Notes: a model not told the origin generated them from the sequence alone. Counted from the stretch's first letter, positions 8,701-18,404 are shown. The stretch is DNA of 64,000 nucleotides from Paenibacillus sp. EZ-K15 (GCF_002573715.1 NZ_PDHM01000003.1:62926-126925), one strand, 5' to 3'. Numbers and translations are program-made.

Positions 8701-9429
8701 TTACAGCACCTTCTCCAAAAAGCTAATCGTACGCTCATGCTTCGGTCTGCCGAACACTTCCTCCGGCGGGCCTTCCTCTACGATATACCCGCCATCCATG
8801 AAGATCACCCGGTCCGCAACCTCGCGGGCAAAGCCCATCTCGTGGGTGACGATCATCATCGTCATGCCTTCGCGCGCCAGGTCCTTCATGACGCCGAGCA
8901 CTTCGCCGACCATCTCCGGGTCCAGCGCCGATGTCGGCTCGTCAAACAGCATGATGTCCGGATTCATTGCCAGCGCTCGGGCAATCGCCACACGCTGCTT
9001 CTGACCGCCCGACAGCTGGCTTGGGAAGGCCTCCGCCTTATCGGAGAGGCCTACTTGCTCCAACAGCTTTAGCCCCGTGGCACGAGCCTCGGACGCGTTC
9101 TGCTTGCCCAGCTCGACCGGGGCGAACGTAATGTTCTTCAGCACGTTGAAGTGGGGGAACAGATTAAAATGTTGGAACACCATGCCGATGTTCTGGCGCG
9201 CCTTGTTGATGTCTGTTTTAGGGTCATTGATATCCTTTTCATGCACGAATACCCTGCCTGCCGTAATGTCCTCCAGCCGATTGATGCAGCGCAGGAAGGT
9301 GCTTTTGCCGGAGCCCGAAGGCCCGATGACACAGACAACCTCGCCTTCCTGGACCTGCATGTTAATGCCCTTCAGCACCTCGTTCGTGCCAAAGTTCTTC
9401 TTCAGTCCTTCTACGCGGATTTTATCCAT
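8701..9429 (-). CDS. Polar amino-acid ABC transporter ATPase (GlnQ type)
   Basis: The 242-residue ATPase has Walker [10 protein letters not shown], signature [17 protein letters not shown], Walker [15 protein letters not shown] and the H-loop VTHEMGFA, all typical of the GlnQ/HisP group. It powers import of glutamine, cystine or another polar amino acid with the fused binding-protein/permease encoded immediately upstream, whose 3' end it overlaps by 8 bases. The two genes form a complete importer in one leftward operon. The real substrate is not visible in the sequence. The stop codon is followed by the 16-bp tandem repeat array rather than by an obvious terminator. Confidence 0.95.
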   Translation of the reverse strand: MDKIRVEGLKKNFGTNEVLKGINMQVQEGEVVCVIGPSGSGKSTFLRCINRLEDITAGRVFVHEKDINDPKTDINKARQNIGMVFQHFNLFPHFNVLKNITFAPVELGKQNASEARATGLKLLEQVGLSDKAEAFPSQLSGGQKQRVAIARALAMNPDIMLFDEPTSALDPEMVGEVLGVMKDLAREGMTMMIVTHEMGFAREVADRVIFMDGGYIVEEGPPEEVFGRPKHERTISFLEKVL

Positions 9430-10870
9430 GACGCACCTTCCCTTCCAGACGGCCCGAAATTTTGGTCAGAATCGTGATCACGACCAGATACATGATGGCG
9501 ACCACGAGCCAGATATCAAACGAAGCGAACGTTCTTGCAATAATGATTTTCCCGGATTGGGTCAATTCGACCAGACCGATTACCGACAGGATCGAAGTAT
9601 CCTTGAGCGTGATCACGAGCTGGTTAATAAAGGTCGGGATCATGACTTTGATCGCTTGGGGAATGATGATTTTCATCATGGCTTTGCGGTATGGCAGACC
9701 GAGCGAGCGGGCAGCCTCCAGCTGTCCAGGGTCAATGGATTGGATACCGCCCCGGATAATTTCCGTGACATAAGCACCGGCATTCAGGCTAAGTGTAAGG
9801 ACCGCTGCCACGATCGGCGACATCGTGAAGCCGAGTGCCTGCGGAATACCAAAGTAGATGAAGAAGGCAAGGACTAGCAGCGGTATGCCGCGGAAAATGT
9901 CCACGAATACGGTTGCGATGCCTCGGAGCCATTTATTGCGTCCGACCTTCATAAAGCCGAATATCAACCCTAAGAAAAACGCGAAGAACAGCGATACGAT
10001 GGTCAGCAGCAGCGTATTGCCAAGGCCCTTCAGCAGCGAAGGCAGCGACTCCACGATCAGCTCCCAACGGCTTTGAGTCGCCGCGCCTACGGCATTTTCG
10101 CCAATGTATTTTGCCTTAATACGTTCATACTCTCCGCTTGCCTTCAGGTTGACCAAGCCGGCATTGAATTTCTCCAGAAGCTCCTGGTTCCGTCCTTTGC
10201 CGACGGCAAATCCGTAGGAGGCGCCAGGGACCATATCCGTAACGATCTTCAGTCCATTGTTCTGTTCGACTCCGTAAGCCAGCACGGGGAAGTCATCAAA
10301 ACAGGCAACGGAATTGCCGGTCCTGACATCGTCATACATCTGGGCCGAATCGTCAAAAGGCACGATGGTGAATCCGTACTTGGAGGATATGGATTCCGCG
10401 AAGCTGTAGCCCTCCGTACCCGTTTTGACGGCGACTTTTTTCCCTTTTAAATCCTCATACCCTTTGATGGACTCCTGATCCTGGCGAATGGCCATGACCA
10501 CACCTGAGTTAAAATAAGGATCGGAAAAGTCGAATTTCTGCTTCCGCTCATCCGTGATGCTCATGCCGGCAATGACACCGTCCACCTGATTGGCTTCCAG
10601 CGCCTGAACCGCCGCATTGAAACCGAGCGGCTTGACTTCATATTTGAAGTTCTGATCTTTCGCGATTGCATCCAGCAGATCCATGTCGATACCGACAAAA
10701 TTGCCGCTAGCATCCTGGAATTCAAACGGGGCAAACGTAATGTCCGTTCCGATCTGATAGGTTTTACCGGAGGCTGGCTCTGCCGCGGCGCTTGCCGCCC
10801 CGTATGGCATGCCCGCTGCCATGAGTAGCAGCAGTGACATGAACGCGTATAACATCCGGAATGATTTCAT
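9422..10870 (-). CDS. Amino-acid ABC transporter, substrate-binding protein fused to permease
   Basis: A signal peptide (first about 30 residues, ending near ASAAAEP) precedes a family 3 solute-binding domain (about 35-265; [22 protein letters not shown]) and then a HisM/GlnP-type permease domain (about 280-480) with the EAA loop [22 protein letters not shown] that docks the ATPase. The binding domain is thus tethered outside the membrane by the permease, as in GlnPQ of lactic acid bacteria. The 482-residue length matches this fusion type. The ribosome site is AGAGGAGG. It is first in a two-gene leftward operon, divergent from the SIMPL gene. Substrate is unassigned; glutamine, glutamate or cystine are the usual ones. 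Confidence 0.94.
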   Translation of the reverse strand: MKSFRMLYAFMSLLLLMAAGMPYGAASAAAEPASGKTYQIGTDITFAPFEFQDASGNFVGIDMDLLDAIAKDQNFKYEVKPLGFNAAVQALEANQVDGVIAGMSITDERKQKFDFSDPYFNSGVVMAIRQDQESIKGYEDLKGKKVAVKTGTEGYSFAESISSKYGFTIVPFDDSAQMYDDVRTGNSVACFDDFPVLAYGVEQNNGLKIVTDMVPGASYGFAVGKGRNQELLEKFNAGLVNLKASGEYERIKAKYIGENAVGAATQSRWELIVESLPSLLKGLGNTLLLTIVSLFFAFFLGLIFGFMKVGRNKWLRGIATVFVDIFRGIPLLVLAFFIYFGIPQALGFTMSPIVAAVLTLSLNAGAYVTEIIRGGIQSIDPGQLEAARSLGLPYRKAMMKIIIPQAIKVMIPTFINQLVITLKDTSILSVIGLVELTQSGKIIIARTFASFDIWLVVAIMYLVVITILTKISGRLEGKVRHG

Positions 10871-11133
10871 AGTGACCTCCTCTTTTTAACACCGATGTAG
10901 TTAGTTACCCATGAAGGCTTCCTTATTAAACAGTTGCCGTCATCTTCATTGGGTATCTTATTGTGCTGATCCACCAATCATGCCTAGATATACCAATTAA
11001 CAGGGGCGTATCAAAATAAGTTAAAGAAAAATCTCAAAACGCTTCGTTCCGGATGCAACATTTACCAATGCCCTCGCGTTAGAAGGGTAAGGCAAGCATG
11101 GCAGCGATGCCAATATAAAGGAGGCTGACAATA

Positions 11134-11895
11134 ATGAAAAGATGGGTCAAACAAGTAGGTTCCATCATGATTGCAGGTGCATTGTTGACTGGCAGTACGG
11201 CAGTAGTAGGATTGAGCGGGGCAACCGAGGTGCATGCGGCGGAGGCAGCACAGCAAAACCTTCTTACCGTACTCGGTAAAGGCGAGATCTCGGTGAAGCC
11301 AGATATCGTATATCTTTCCATCGGGGCTGAATCATATGCGGAAACCGCAAAATCCGCACAGAAGAGCAATGCGCAGAAGATGGATAAGATTACGAAGATG
11401 TTGAAAGAAACGTGGAAGATCGATGACAAGGATATCAAAACCGAACAGTTCTATGTACAGCCTAACTATACGTACTCTGATGATAATGGACGTAAAGTGA
11501 AGAATTACAGTGCTTATCATTCTCTGGAAGTCACTCTTCGCGACTTGAGCAAAGTCGGCGATCTGCTCGATGCAGCGTCTGATGCCGGTGCTAACTCCAT
11601 TGGCAACGCCCGTTTCTCGGTCGAGAACCGCGATGCTTTTGAAGCCCAAGTGATAGATAAAGCTATGGCGAATGCGGACCTGAAAGCTCAAGCGATGGCA
11701 AAAGCCTCCAAGCGTCAGCTGGGCATCGTGCTTAACATTGTGGAAGGATCTGTTGGTGTAGATACCATCTATGGTCTCGAAAAAATGGCGATGGAAGCAC
11801 AATCCGTTGCAGCGGACGCAGGCGCCAACACCTCCGTGAAGCCGGGCGAGATCAAAATCTCGACGCAGCTGTACGTGCAATATGAGCTGAAATAG
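11134..11895 (+). CDS. Secreted SIMPL (DUF541, YggE-like) domain protein
   Basis: The first 36 residues form a signal peptide (KR start, hydrophobic core, VHAAEAAQ cleavage region). The rest is a SIMPL domain: it begins with the typical LLTVLGKGEISVKPD strand and contains the YSAYHSLEVTLRD segment. SIMPL proteins of bacteria assemble into ring-like oligomers and are linked to oxidative or membrane stress; the precise role in Bacillota is not established. The start follows AAAGGAGG with good spacing. It stands alone between the divergent amino-acid importer and the potABCD operon, and ends at a clear terminator, so it is monocistronic. Confidence 0.93.
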   Translation: MKRWVKQVGSIMIAGALLTGSTAVVGLSGATEVHAAEAAQQNLLTVLGKGEISVKPDIVYLSIGAESYAETAKSAQKSNAQKMDKITKMLKETWKIDDKDIKTEQFYVQPNYTYSDDNGRKVKNYSAYHSLEVTLRDLSKVGDLLDAASDAGANSIGNARFSVENRDAFEAQVIDKAMANADLKAQAMAKASKRQLGIVLNIVEGSVGVDTIYGLEKMAMEAQSVAADAGANTSVKPGEIKISTQLYVQYELK

Positions 11896-11920
11896 CAGCT
11901 GATTTCGACTAAGAATACTG

Positions 11921-11961
11921 AAAACCGTTCATCGGGGACTTTACCGGGTGGACGGTTTTTT
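11921..11961 (+). terminator. Terminator of the SIMPL gene
   Basis: AAAACCGT pairs with ACGGTTTT around a GC-containing inner loop and ends in a run of T. It begins 26 bases after the stop codon. Confidence 0.8.
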
Positions 11962-12042
11962 GTGCATCCCTTTTCGAAAAATGAAATACCAATATCCGGT
12001 CCTGTATCCGTGCCTTCCCCTGTCGAAATACACAGAAAAGTG

Positions 12043-12071
12043 TTGTGTATAGGGGGAAAACGAGGTATAGT
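12043..12071 (+). promoter_or_regulatory. SigmaA-type promoter upstream of potA
   Basis: TTGTGT (12043-12048) and TATAGT (12066-12071) are separated by exactly 17 bases. Transcription would begin near 12078, about 220 bases before potA, and run straight into the hairpin with a T run at 12109-12138. The leader is therefore long and structured. Confidence 0.55.
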
Positions 12072-12108
12072 GAATATGCGAAAAACTGAACTTTATTTTA
12101 AACGTTAC

Positions 12109-12138
12109 AGCCATACCCATGGATATGGCTTTTTTTTT
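12109..12138 (+). terminator. Leader terminator or end of a ~60-nt small RNA
   Basis: AGCCATA and TATGGCT make a 7-bp stem followed by nine T, a convincing intrinsic terminator, about 30 bases after the expected start of the 12043-12071 promoter and 160 bases before potA. Either it ends a very short RNA or it is a conditional attenuator for the potABCD operon. Confidence 0.6.
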
Positions 12139-12170
12139 CTTAGTAGAGACTTCTAGACGCTTCCACCCTT

Positions 12171-12221
12171 AAGAAACGGATTCTGCCAACCTGAGCACGA
12201 TAGGCAGTATGACCGTTTCTT
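12171..12221 (+). promoter_or_regulatory. Two-tier hairpin in the potA leader
   Basis: AAGAAACGG pairs with CCGTTTCTT, and inside it CTGCC pairs with GGCAG, leaving a 15-base apical loop. A T-rich run follows at 12236-12240. I do not recognise a known riboswitch family. The position between the leader terminator and the potA start suggests an RNA element or operator controlling polyamine uptake. Confidence 0.45.
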
Positions 12222-12300
12222 CTTAGTGGGGAACGTTTTTGTGCATACTGGTTAGCAGGAATGTACACATGGAATAGGTCACATTTTGAAGAAGGGGTTG

Positions 12301-13272
12301 ATGCATGTGATTGAACTTGTCCAGATCGAGAAGCATTTTCAGGGACAAGCGGTCGTGCATCCGCTGTCGCTCTCCATTAAAGAGGGGGAATTCCTGACTT
12401 TGCTGGGCCCCAGCGGCTGCGGCAAAACGACGATTCTCCGAATGATAGCAGGATTCGAACAGCCGACCGAAGGACAGGTCTGGCTGGCGGGTCAGAATGT
12501 GACGGAAATGCCTGCGAACAAGCGGGACTTGAATCTGGTATTCCAACACTATGCTCTGTTTCCGCATATGACCGTAGAAGATAATATTGCTTTTGGGTTG
12601 AAAATGAAAAAAATGCCGCGTCAGCTCATCAAAGAGCGGGTGGACGAGGCCGTTGCCATGACACAGCTGACCGCCCTGCGGGAACGCTTTCCGCACCAAC
12701 TGTCCGGCGGACAGCAGCAACGCGTGGCCATCGCCCGCGCCATCGCCAACAAGCCGAAGGTGCTGCTGCTGGATGAACCGCTGGGCGCATTGGATCTGCA
12801 GCTCCGCAAAAATCTGCAGTCCGAGCTCAAGCATTTGCAGCGGACGCTCGGGATTACTTTTGTCTATGTAACGCACGACCAAGAGGAAGCCATGATGCTC
12901 TCCGACCGGATCGTCATCATGAACCACGGACGGGTAGAGCAAATCGGTACGCCGCGCGAGATCTATGCGAAACCGCAAACGCTGTTTGCCGCCACGTTTG
13001 TAGGGGAGAACAACGTCTTTTCCTCGCCCGAAGGTCTTTTTGCAGTGCGGCCGGAGAAACTCATTCCGCAGCGGGAGTCGGGTGCCAGGAAGAACGGCGT
13101 GATTGAGGATGTACAGTACCTCGGCAGTGTTCATAAGCTGCTGGTCCAATTGGATGATGAACCGATGAAGGTCACGATTGCCCTGGATATCTCGGATGAT
13201 CATCCTTGGGAGGTTGGTGAACGGGTCGGGGTGAACTGGAACACCAAGGATGAGGTGATCATCGGGCCATGA
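12301..13272 (+). CDS. potA: Spermidine/putrescine ABC transporter ATPase PotA
   Basis: Walker [10 protein letters not shown], signature [19 protein letters not shown], Walker [17 protein letters not shown] and a C-terminal TOBE domain (FAVRPEKL) identify a PotA/MalK-type ATPase. It drives uptake of spermidine and putrescine with PotB, PotC and PotD encoded next to it. Starts at ATG 12301 and GTG 12307 are both possible; AAGGGG ends at 12297, so GTG 12307 has the better spacing and the difference is two codons. The gene overlaps potB by 4 bases (ATGA). It is first in a four-gene operon behind an unusual leader with two hairpins. Confidence 0.95.
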   Translation: MHVIELVQIEKHFQGQAVVHPLSLSIKEGEFLTLLGPSGCGKTTILRMIAGFEQPTEGQVWLAGQNVTEMPANKRDLNLVFQHYALFPHMTVEDNIAFGLKMKKMPRQLIKERVDEAVAMTQLTALRERFPHQLSGGQQQRVAIARAIANKPKVLLLDEPLGALDLQLRKNLQSELKHLQRTLGITFVYVTHDQEEAMMLSDRIVIMNHGRVEQIGTPREIYAKPQTLFAATFVGENNVFSSPEGLFAVRPEKLIPQRESGARKNGVIEDVQYLGSVHKLLVQLDDEPMKVTIALDISDDHPWEVGERVGVNWNTKDEVIIGP

Positions 13273-14117
13273 GGAAATCAAGGTTCCTGTTGACTCCGGT
13301 GCTGCTGTGGTTATCCCTGTTCCTGATCGTTCCGATGCTAATTGTGGTCGGCATCTCCCTGCTCTCGCGGGATTCGCTGGGGAATATCGTTTTTTCCTTC
13401 AGCCTCGAAGGCTATAAAACCTTTTTTGATCCATTATATTTGGGAATTTACTGGGATACCCTGGTATTGTCGCTGCTGACTACGGTGATTTGCTTGTTAG
13501 TCAGCTATCCTTTGGCCTATTATATAGCCAACGCTTCCCCGCGTATCCAAACCTGGGGATTAATTCTGATCACGGTCCCATTCTGGATTAACTTTCTGAT
13601 CCGCACCTATGCTTGGGTTTTGCTGCTCCGAACGCAAGGCGTGGTGAACAGCCTGCTGCTGTGGATGGGATGGATCGACGAGCCGATTCAAATGCTGTAT
13701 ACGTATGGCGCCGTACTTCTCGGCATGGTCTATAATTTCATTCCCTTCATGGTGCTGCCGATTTACGTGGCTCTGGAGCAGATGGATAAGCGTCTGTTAG
13801 ATGCGGCCAGCGATCTGGGCGCTTCCAGGTGGAAGGCATTCCGCCACATTACCTTGCCGCAGAGCAAATCCGGTATCATGACGGGAGCGGTTCTGGTCTA
13901 TGTCTCGACTTCCGGGATGTTTGTAGTTACGGATATTTTGGGAGGCGCGAAGTCCTCCATGATCAGTAATATTATTCAGCAGCAGTTCCTGGGTGCGCGC
14001 AACTGGCCCTTTGGGGCGGCGTTGTCGGTGATCTTTGTGATCACGTCCCTGGTGCTGATCCTGCTCTTTAACCGGGCGATGCAAGCCCGCCATCAACGCG
14101 TAGGGGAGGGGAGATAA
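13269..14117 (+). CDS. potB: Spermidine/putrescine ABC transporter permease PotB
   Basis: The 282-residue protein has six predicted membrane segments and the cytoplasmic EAA loop AASDLGASRWKAFRHITLP, which couples to the ATPase. Its N-terminal half (LSLFLIVPMLIVVGISLLS) and the middle segment with PFWINFLIRTYAW are typical of PotB. It forms the transmembrane channel with PotC. The start ATG overlaps the potA stop as ATGA, giving coupled translation. The stop is immediately followed by the GTG of potC. Confidence 0.95.
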   Translation: MRKSRFLLTPVLLWLSLFLIVPMLIVVGISLLSRDSLGNIVFSFSLEGYKTFFDPLYLGIYWDTLVLSLLTTVICLLVSYPLAYYIANASPRIQTWGLILITVPFWINFLIRTYAWVLLLRTQGVVNSLLLWMGWIDEPIQMLYTYGAVLLGMVYNFIPFMVLPIYVALEQMDKRLLDAASDLGASRWKAFRHITLPQSKSGIMTGAVLVYVSTSGMFVVTDILGGAKSSMISNIIQQQFLGARNWPFGAALSVIFVITSLVLILLFNRAMQARHQRVGEGR

Positions 14118-14924
14118 GTGAAGAAGAAGAATCACCCGCTGCTCGGGATTCACTCTTTCCTTATGATGGCTTTCATCTATGTACCGATCATCATGATCAT
14201 CATCTATTCCTTTAACAACACGCGGCTTAGCGGCAACTGGGAAGGATTTACGTTAGATTGGTATGTGTCGCTATTCGAGAACCGGCACGTGATGGAAGCG
14301 CTGATGAACAGTTTGACGGTGGCGGTCATATCGACGATCGTTTCCACCCTGCTTGGAACCGCGGCGGCGCTCTCGCTTCGGAGTATGGGGCGCAGAGGTC
14401 GCAGCGGCATGAATGGGCTGCTGTATCTGCCCGTCATTATCCCGGATATTATTATGGGGCTGTCGCTGCTGGTGCTGTTCAGTCAACTGAACATGCCGCT
14501 TGGCAAGACGACGGTGATCATCGCACATATAACGTTCAGCCTATCGTATGTGTATGTCGTGGTGACAGCCAGACTGTCGGGCATGGGCAAACAGCTGGAT
14601 GAGGCGGCCCAGGATTTGGGGGCTACGCCTTGGCAGACGTTCAGGCATGTTACATTGCCGCAGATTGCCCCGGGCATTATCTCCGGCGCCTTGATTGCTT
14701 TTACGCTGTCATTGGATGACTTTATGGTCAGCTTTTTTGTCGCCGGCCCAAGTTCAACGACGCTGCCGATCTATATTTACGCTCAGGTGAAGCGCGGCAT
14801 CTCGCCAGAGATTAACGCGCTGTGTACGCTGCTCATTCTAGTCAGCATCACGCTGATTCTGTTAGCCCAATATATTCTTAACCGCGGCAATGGGCAAAAG
14901 AAACATAAAACATTACCGATCTAA
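14118..14924 (+). CDS. potC: Spermidine/putrescine ABC transporter permease PotC
   Basis: This second permease (268 residues, about six membrane segments) starts at GTG 14118 directly after the potB stop and uses the GGGGAGGGG ribosome site inside potB. The IYSFNNTRLSGNWEGFT segment and EAA loop EAAQDLGATPWQTFRHVTLP are characteristic of PotC. With PotB it forms the inner-membrane pore. It is followed by 60 bases that hold the ribosome site of potD. Confidence 0.95.
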   Translation: MKKKNHPLLGIHSFLMMAFIYVPIIMIIIYSFNNTRLSGNWEGFTLDWYVSLFENRHVMEALMNSLTVAVISTIVSTLLGTAAALSLRSMGRRGRSGMNGLLYLPVIIPDIIMGLSLLVLFSQLNMPLGKTTVIIAHITFSLSYVYVVVTARLSGMGKQLDEAAQDLGATPWQTFRHVTLPQIAPGIISGALIAFTLSLDDFMVSFFVAGPSSTTLPIYIYAQVKRGISPEINALCTLLILVSITLILLAQYILNRGNGQKKHKTLPI

Positions 14925-14984
14925 GCTTAGATGAACGCTTTGTTTGAAATAAAACATGCAAGTGGAAAGAGAGGAGATATTGAA

Positions 14985-16037
14985 TTGAAAAAATCAAGAT
15001 GGACCCGCCTGCTGACGGCAGGCATGGTTGCGGTATTGTCTGTAGGACTCTTAGCCGGTTGCGGATCGGATAAGGAGACGCTCCACATTTACAGCTGGGC
15101 GGATAACTTTGATCCTGAGGTGCTGAAGGACTTCGAAGCGAAGTTCGATGTAAAGGTAACCTACGACAATTACGCAAACAATGAAGACCTGCTGGCTAAA
15201 ATCAAGGCTGGTGGCAGTGGATATGACCTCATTCAGCCGTCCGATTATATGGTGAAAACGATGATTGAATCGGAGCTGCTTGAGCCGCTTGATATGAATA
15301 ATATCCCGAACTTCGTCAATCTTACGGATACTTTCAAAGACCCTTCCTATGACCCGGGCAATAAATATTCGATCGTTTACACGTCCGGTGTAACGGGAAT
15401 TGCATATAACAAGAAATATGTGAAGGACCAAATCAACAGCTGGGAAGACCTCTGGAACCCGGAATACAAGGGCAAAGTTCTGCTTCTGGATGACAACCGT
15501 GAAATGATCGGCATGGCACTGAAAAAGCAAGGAAAATCCAACAGCAGCACGGATGAAGCGGAAATCACCGCAGCTACGGATGACCTGAAGACCCTGCTGC
15601 CGAATGTGCTTGCGTTTGATACGGATAACATCAAGCAGAAGATGATTCAAGAGGAAGGCTGGATTGCTACAGTTTGGTCCGGAGACGCGGCGTTCATCGC
15701 GGCGGAGAATCCGGATGTGGCGTATGTGGTTCCTGAAGAAGGAGCAACCATCTTCTCCGATAACTACGCGATTCCTAAGGGAGCCAAGAATAAAGAGCTG
15801 GCCGAGAAATTCATCAACTTCATGATGGATCCGGAAGTCAGCGCCAAAAACTATGAATTTATCGGATACAGCAATCCGAACACCAAAGCGATGGAATTCC
15901 ATAGTGAGAAATATCGCGCCAATACGATGATCAACTTGACTGATGAAGAGCTGGGCCGTACCGAATGGCTCAATAATGTAGGTGACTCGCTCTCGATCTA
16001 TGATCGTTTATGGACCGAGCTGAAGAGTGGTCGTTAA
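14985..16037 (+). CDS. potD: Spermidine/putrescine-binding lipoprotein PotD
   Basis: A lipoprotein signal peptide ends in the lipobox LLAGC, so the mature protein is lipid-anchored outside the membrane. The mature part starts with LHIYSWADNFDPEVLKDFE, the standard PotD/PotF opening, and runs 350 residues in all. It captures spermidine or putrescine and delivers it to PotBC. The start is TTG 14985, 7 bases after AGAGGAGA; the ATG at 14931 is far upstream without a ribosome site and would put 18 polar residues before the signal peptide. A terminator follows 33 bases after the stop and closes the operon. Confidence 0.95.
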   Translation: MKKSRWTRLLTAGMVAVLSVGLLAGCGSDKETLHIYSWADNFDPEVLKDFEAKFDVKVTYDNYANNEDLLAKIKAGGSGYDLIQPSDYMVKTMIESELLEPLDMNNIPNFVNLTDTFKDPSYDPGNKYSIVYTSGVTGIAYNKKYVKDQINSWEDLWNPEYKGKVLLLDDNREMIGMALKKQGKSNSSTDEAEITAATDDLKTLLPNVLAFDTDNIKQKMIQEEGWIATVWSGDAAFIAAENPDVAYVVPEEGATIFSDNYAIPKGAKNKELAEKFINFMMDPEVSAKNYEFIGYSNPNTKAMEFHSEKYRANTMINLTDEELGRTEWLNNVGDSLSIYDRLWTELKSGR

Positions 16038-16070
16038 TATATAAGCTTACTTTTTCATATTTTTGTAATA

Positions 16071-16106
16071 AAGAGAGCCTGTCCCATGGGGAGCAGGCTC
16101 TTTTTT
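16071..16106 (+). terminator. Terminator of the potABCD operon
   Basis: AGAGCCTG pairs with CAGGCTCT and is followed by six T. Confidence 0.88.
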
Positions 16107-16309
16107 GCTTGCAAAGAATAGGTCCTAAGACCCGGAATAGGAAAAAATGTCCGTTTTATGCGAATCGAACCACAACTTCGGGGACCGTTTCGTTGTTATA
16201 TATAAGGGAGGACGTAAACGACTTCAGAACAGGTTTCTATGCGTTTAATCAAGAAAAGGTAAAGAGGCTTGAGCGATGCGAGGGGCTTGCTGATTATTGC
16301 AGGAATTGA

Positions 16310-16609
16310 TGCAGGGGTTGTGGCGATTTTGTTTCTGAGTTTTTTGGAGGAAAAAGCGCGCTGCACTTACTGCTGCTGCGTATTCACAGTTCGCTTGTCG
16401 GTATTGGCTTTTTTCTTTTAACTTATGTGATTGAAGGCAGTGACATGTTATGGTTTATAGGTGCATGCGCTCTCTTGTTAGGTGTGTTTCCTAAGCGTGA
16501 CAGCGTTCATACAGAAAGACTGGACGAACGTATAGGCCCTATGGCATGGAATCAAAATTGTCATTGGCGTTGTTACCAATACATTGAAAGCTTTCCTTAT
16601 AATGATTAA
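16310..16609 (+). pseudogene. Possible remnant of a small membrane-protein gene
   Basis: One frame is open from about 16310 to the TGA-flanked end at 16609 but has no start codon near its beginning. Its first half reads as GDFVSEFFGGKSALHL, then a strongly hydrophobic stretch (LVGIGFFLLTYVI) and a second one (MLWFIGACALLLGVF). This looks like two transmembrane helices of a real protein rather than random sequence. The first Met in frame is at 16442, within the hydrophobic part, with no ribosome site. I read it as a decayed gene. The family is not recognised. The remaining 16107-16309 shows nothing. Confidence 0.3.
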
Positions 16610-16664
16610 GGGTAATAGATTAACAACAAACGGAAACTTAATTTAACAAAGGTGGAATTCTGAT

Positions 16665-17738
16665 ATGAATCCTAAAATTCGTGTATGTGCATCATTAATT
16701 GCAACTAGCGTCCTGCTTGGCAGTCTGGGTTTGAGCGGACAGGTCATCGATGCAAGCGCCGCTAAGGCACCCGTTTCCGCCAGCCAAAAATCGTCAAAGA
16801 ATGAAGTTGTACTGAAATGGAATGACAAGACCCTGTCACAGAAAGGTCTCGTGCTGCACGGGGTAACTTATGTGCCGGCAACCGCTTTGCGGGACGGCCT
16901 GGGGATGCCTCTTAAATATGACGCAAAAAACCGTACGTATACACTGGGTAACGGTTATAACAAACTGAGTGCCATCGTATATGATTCAACTGAAATCGGC
17001 ATTCTGGTGAATGGTTCGTATGCCGGCGAGCCTGGCGGACAGATCATCAATGGTCGTCTGTATGTGCCATTTAAAACGATCAGCGAATATATGGGTGTTC
17101 AGGGACAATGGAATCCTTCCTTGAAAACACTCAGCATGACACAAAAGAAACAGAATGACATTACCATTAAATCGGTTGCGCTGAAGAAGAAGATTCAAGG
17201 CGTGGATGCCGTTGTGAACTATCCTGTAATCAGTGGACTCGATAATGCAGAGGTCCAAGCTGAAATCAACAAAGTGTTGAAAGAAAATGCTTCCGGCGTA
17301 ATCACCGGTGCAGAAGGGAATGCTGAAGAATTCCCTCCTTCGGAATCCAATTTCCCCTACGAATTCAGTGGTGACTTTGTGGTTCATTACAACCAGAACG
17401 ATATCCTGAGCATTACGACGTACGATTATTCTTACACCGGCGGCGCCCATGGTATGACCTTCCGTAAAAGCTTCACGTTCTCCTTGAAGGATGGCAAGCA
17501 AATGAAGTTGGGCGATTTCATCAACATGCAGGGCAAGAATAAACAGAAGCTGAACAACCTTGTGCTGAACACGATGAAAAAAGAAGGGGGCTACCTCGGC
17601 GGATTTGAGGGCGTGCCTGCGGATGCAGATTTTTATGTGAAGGATAACGCTGCGGTGCTGTACTTCCAGCTTTATGAGTACACAGCGTATGCCTATGGAT
17701 TCCCGGAGTTTGAGCTGAAGCTGAAAGAGTGGAAGTAA
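16665..17738 (+). CDS. Secreted stalk-domain protein with DUF4163/DUF3298 (RsiV-like) domain
   Basis: The 357-residue protein has an N-terminal signal peptide (about 1-34), a copper amine oxidase N-terminal-like stalk domain (about 50-160; YVPATALRDGLGM and YVPFKTISEYMGV are its paired motifs) and a C-terminal half matching the DUF4163-DUF3298 pair seen in RsiV and PdaC (YSYTGGAHGMTFRKSFTF). In Paenibacillus the stalk domain is common in wall-associated proteins; DUF3298 in RsiV binds lysozyme. A role at the cell wall is therefore plausible, but no enzyme active site is visible. The start follows AAAGGTGG. It is monocistronic, with a terminator 110 bases downstream. Confidence 0.85.
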   Translation: MNPKIRVCASLIATSVLLGSLGLSGQVIDASAAKAPVSASQKSSKNEVVLKWNDKTLSQKGLVLHGVTYVPATALRDGLGMPLKYDAKNRTYTLGNGYNKLSAIVYDSTEIGILVNGSYAGEPGGQIINGRLYVPFKTISEYMGVQGQWNPSLKTLSMTQKKQNDITIKSVALKKKIQGVDAVVNYPVISGLDNAEVQAEINKVLKENASGVITGAEGNAEEFPPSESNFPYEFSGDFVVHYNQNDILSITTYDYSYTGGAHGMTFRKSFTFSLKDGKQMKLGDFINMQGKNKQKLNNLVLNTMKKEGGYLGGFEGVPADADFYVKDNAAVLYFQLYEYTAYAYGFPEFELKLKEWK

Positions 17739-17847
17739 GAGTATACAGTAAGCGGTTCTTATAAGTTGTAATCATTTTCTTAATACAATAGCTTGTCTTG
17801 ATACAATTATGTTGTCTTGATGTAACACTGTGCTGGAACGAGTTACG

Positions 17848-17909
17848 AAAATCCCTTGATCATGGAATGTGGAGAGTGTATTCTCCTTTCCTGCGATCAA
17901 GGGATTTTT
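17848..17909 (+). terminator. Terminator downstream of the stalk-domain gene
   Basis: AAAATCCCTTGAT pairs with ATCAAGGGATTTT across a 35-base loop and ends in TTTTT. The large loop makes it less typical, but the 13-bp stem is perfect. Confidence 0.6.
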
Positions 17910-18113
17910 GTGTTTATCGAGAGAGGCCCGCCTCCGATTACGAATATGTGATCCTTAGGAATTGCTATTTAGGCATACTCTGATTAACATAGTCCTCTCG
18001 ATGATAACTTGTATAGCTTGTACACCATGCGCACTGCTCCCTGGCGCACGATGCGTGGTCCGGGGCAAGCAAGCCGTACGATAAAAGGCCATAAGTCGCC
18101 CTATGCGTTACCG

Positions 18114-18153
18114 GATGCCACCCTGTTTATGGAAACAGTGAGGGTAGCGCATC
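18114..18153. other. Structured hairpin, candidate RNA element
   Basis: Three nested stems, GATGC/GCATC, ACCCT/AGGGT and GTTT/AAAC, close on an ATGG loop with small internal bulges. The hairpin sits in a 570-base gene-free stretch (17910-18486) between the stalk-domain gene and the 3' end of clpP. No known RNA family is recognised and strand is not determined. Confidence 0.35.
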
Positions 18154-18292
18154 ATTAGTCCTTACGCACCCAATTACCCTTGCAAAGGAAGCCTGCACGG
18201 CCTTCCTCTATTCCCCTCCCCACAAGTTAAGGCAGGCCTTTTAGAAGGGGAGTGCCCTTACCATCTTTAGCGTTGGCTGAATTCCTCGAGAA

Positions 18293-18404
18293 GATGAGAG
18301 TATCCTTGGAGGAGCAAGCGTTCGCCTTTGAAACCTTGGAAACCTCCATATCCATTCATTCAAGTTTCCCGATTTCAACAGCGACCGGAGGGGATACTCT
18401 CATC
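18293..18404. repeat. 13-bp perfect inverted repeat, 86 bases apart
   Basis: GATGAGAGTATCC at 18293-18305 is exactly complementary to 18392-18404. The enclosed segment has further short complementarity (TTGGAGG with CCTCC). It could be a long RNA hairpin in the clpP 3' region or a small MITE-like element. No gene is visible inside. Confidence 0.45.

Noticed and set aside
12223..13281. A 352-codon antisense frame opposite potA
   Set aside because: potA on the plus strand has all ABC motifs, ribosome site and operon context; the antisense frame has none.
18114..18260. Known RNA (SRP RNA, 6S, RNase P or tmRNA)
   Set aside because: None of the conserved core sequences of these RNAs is present; only a local hairpin is supported.
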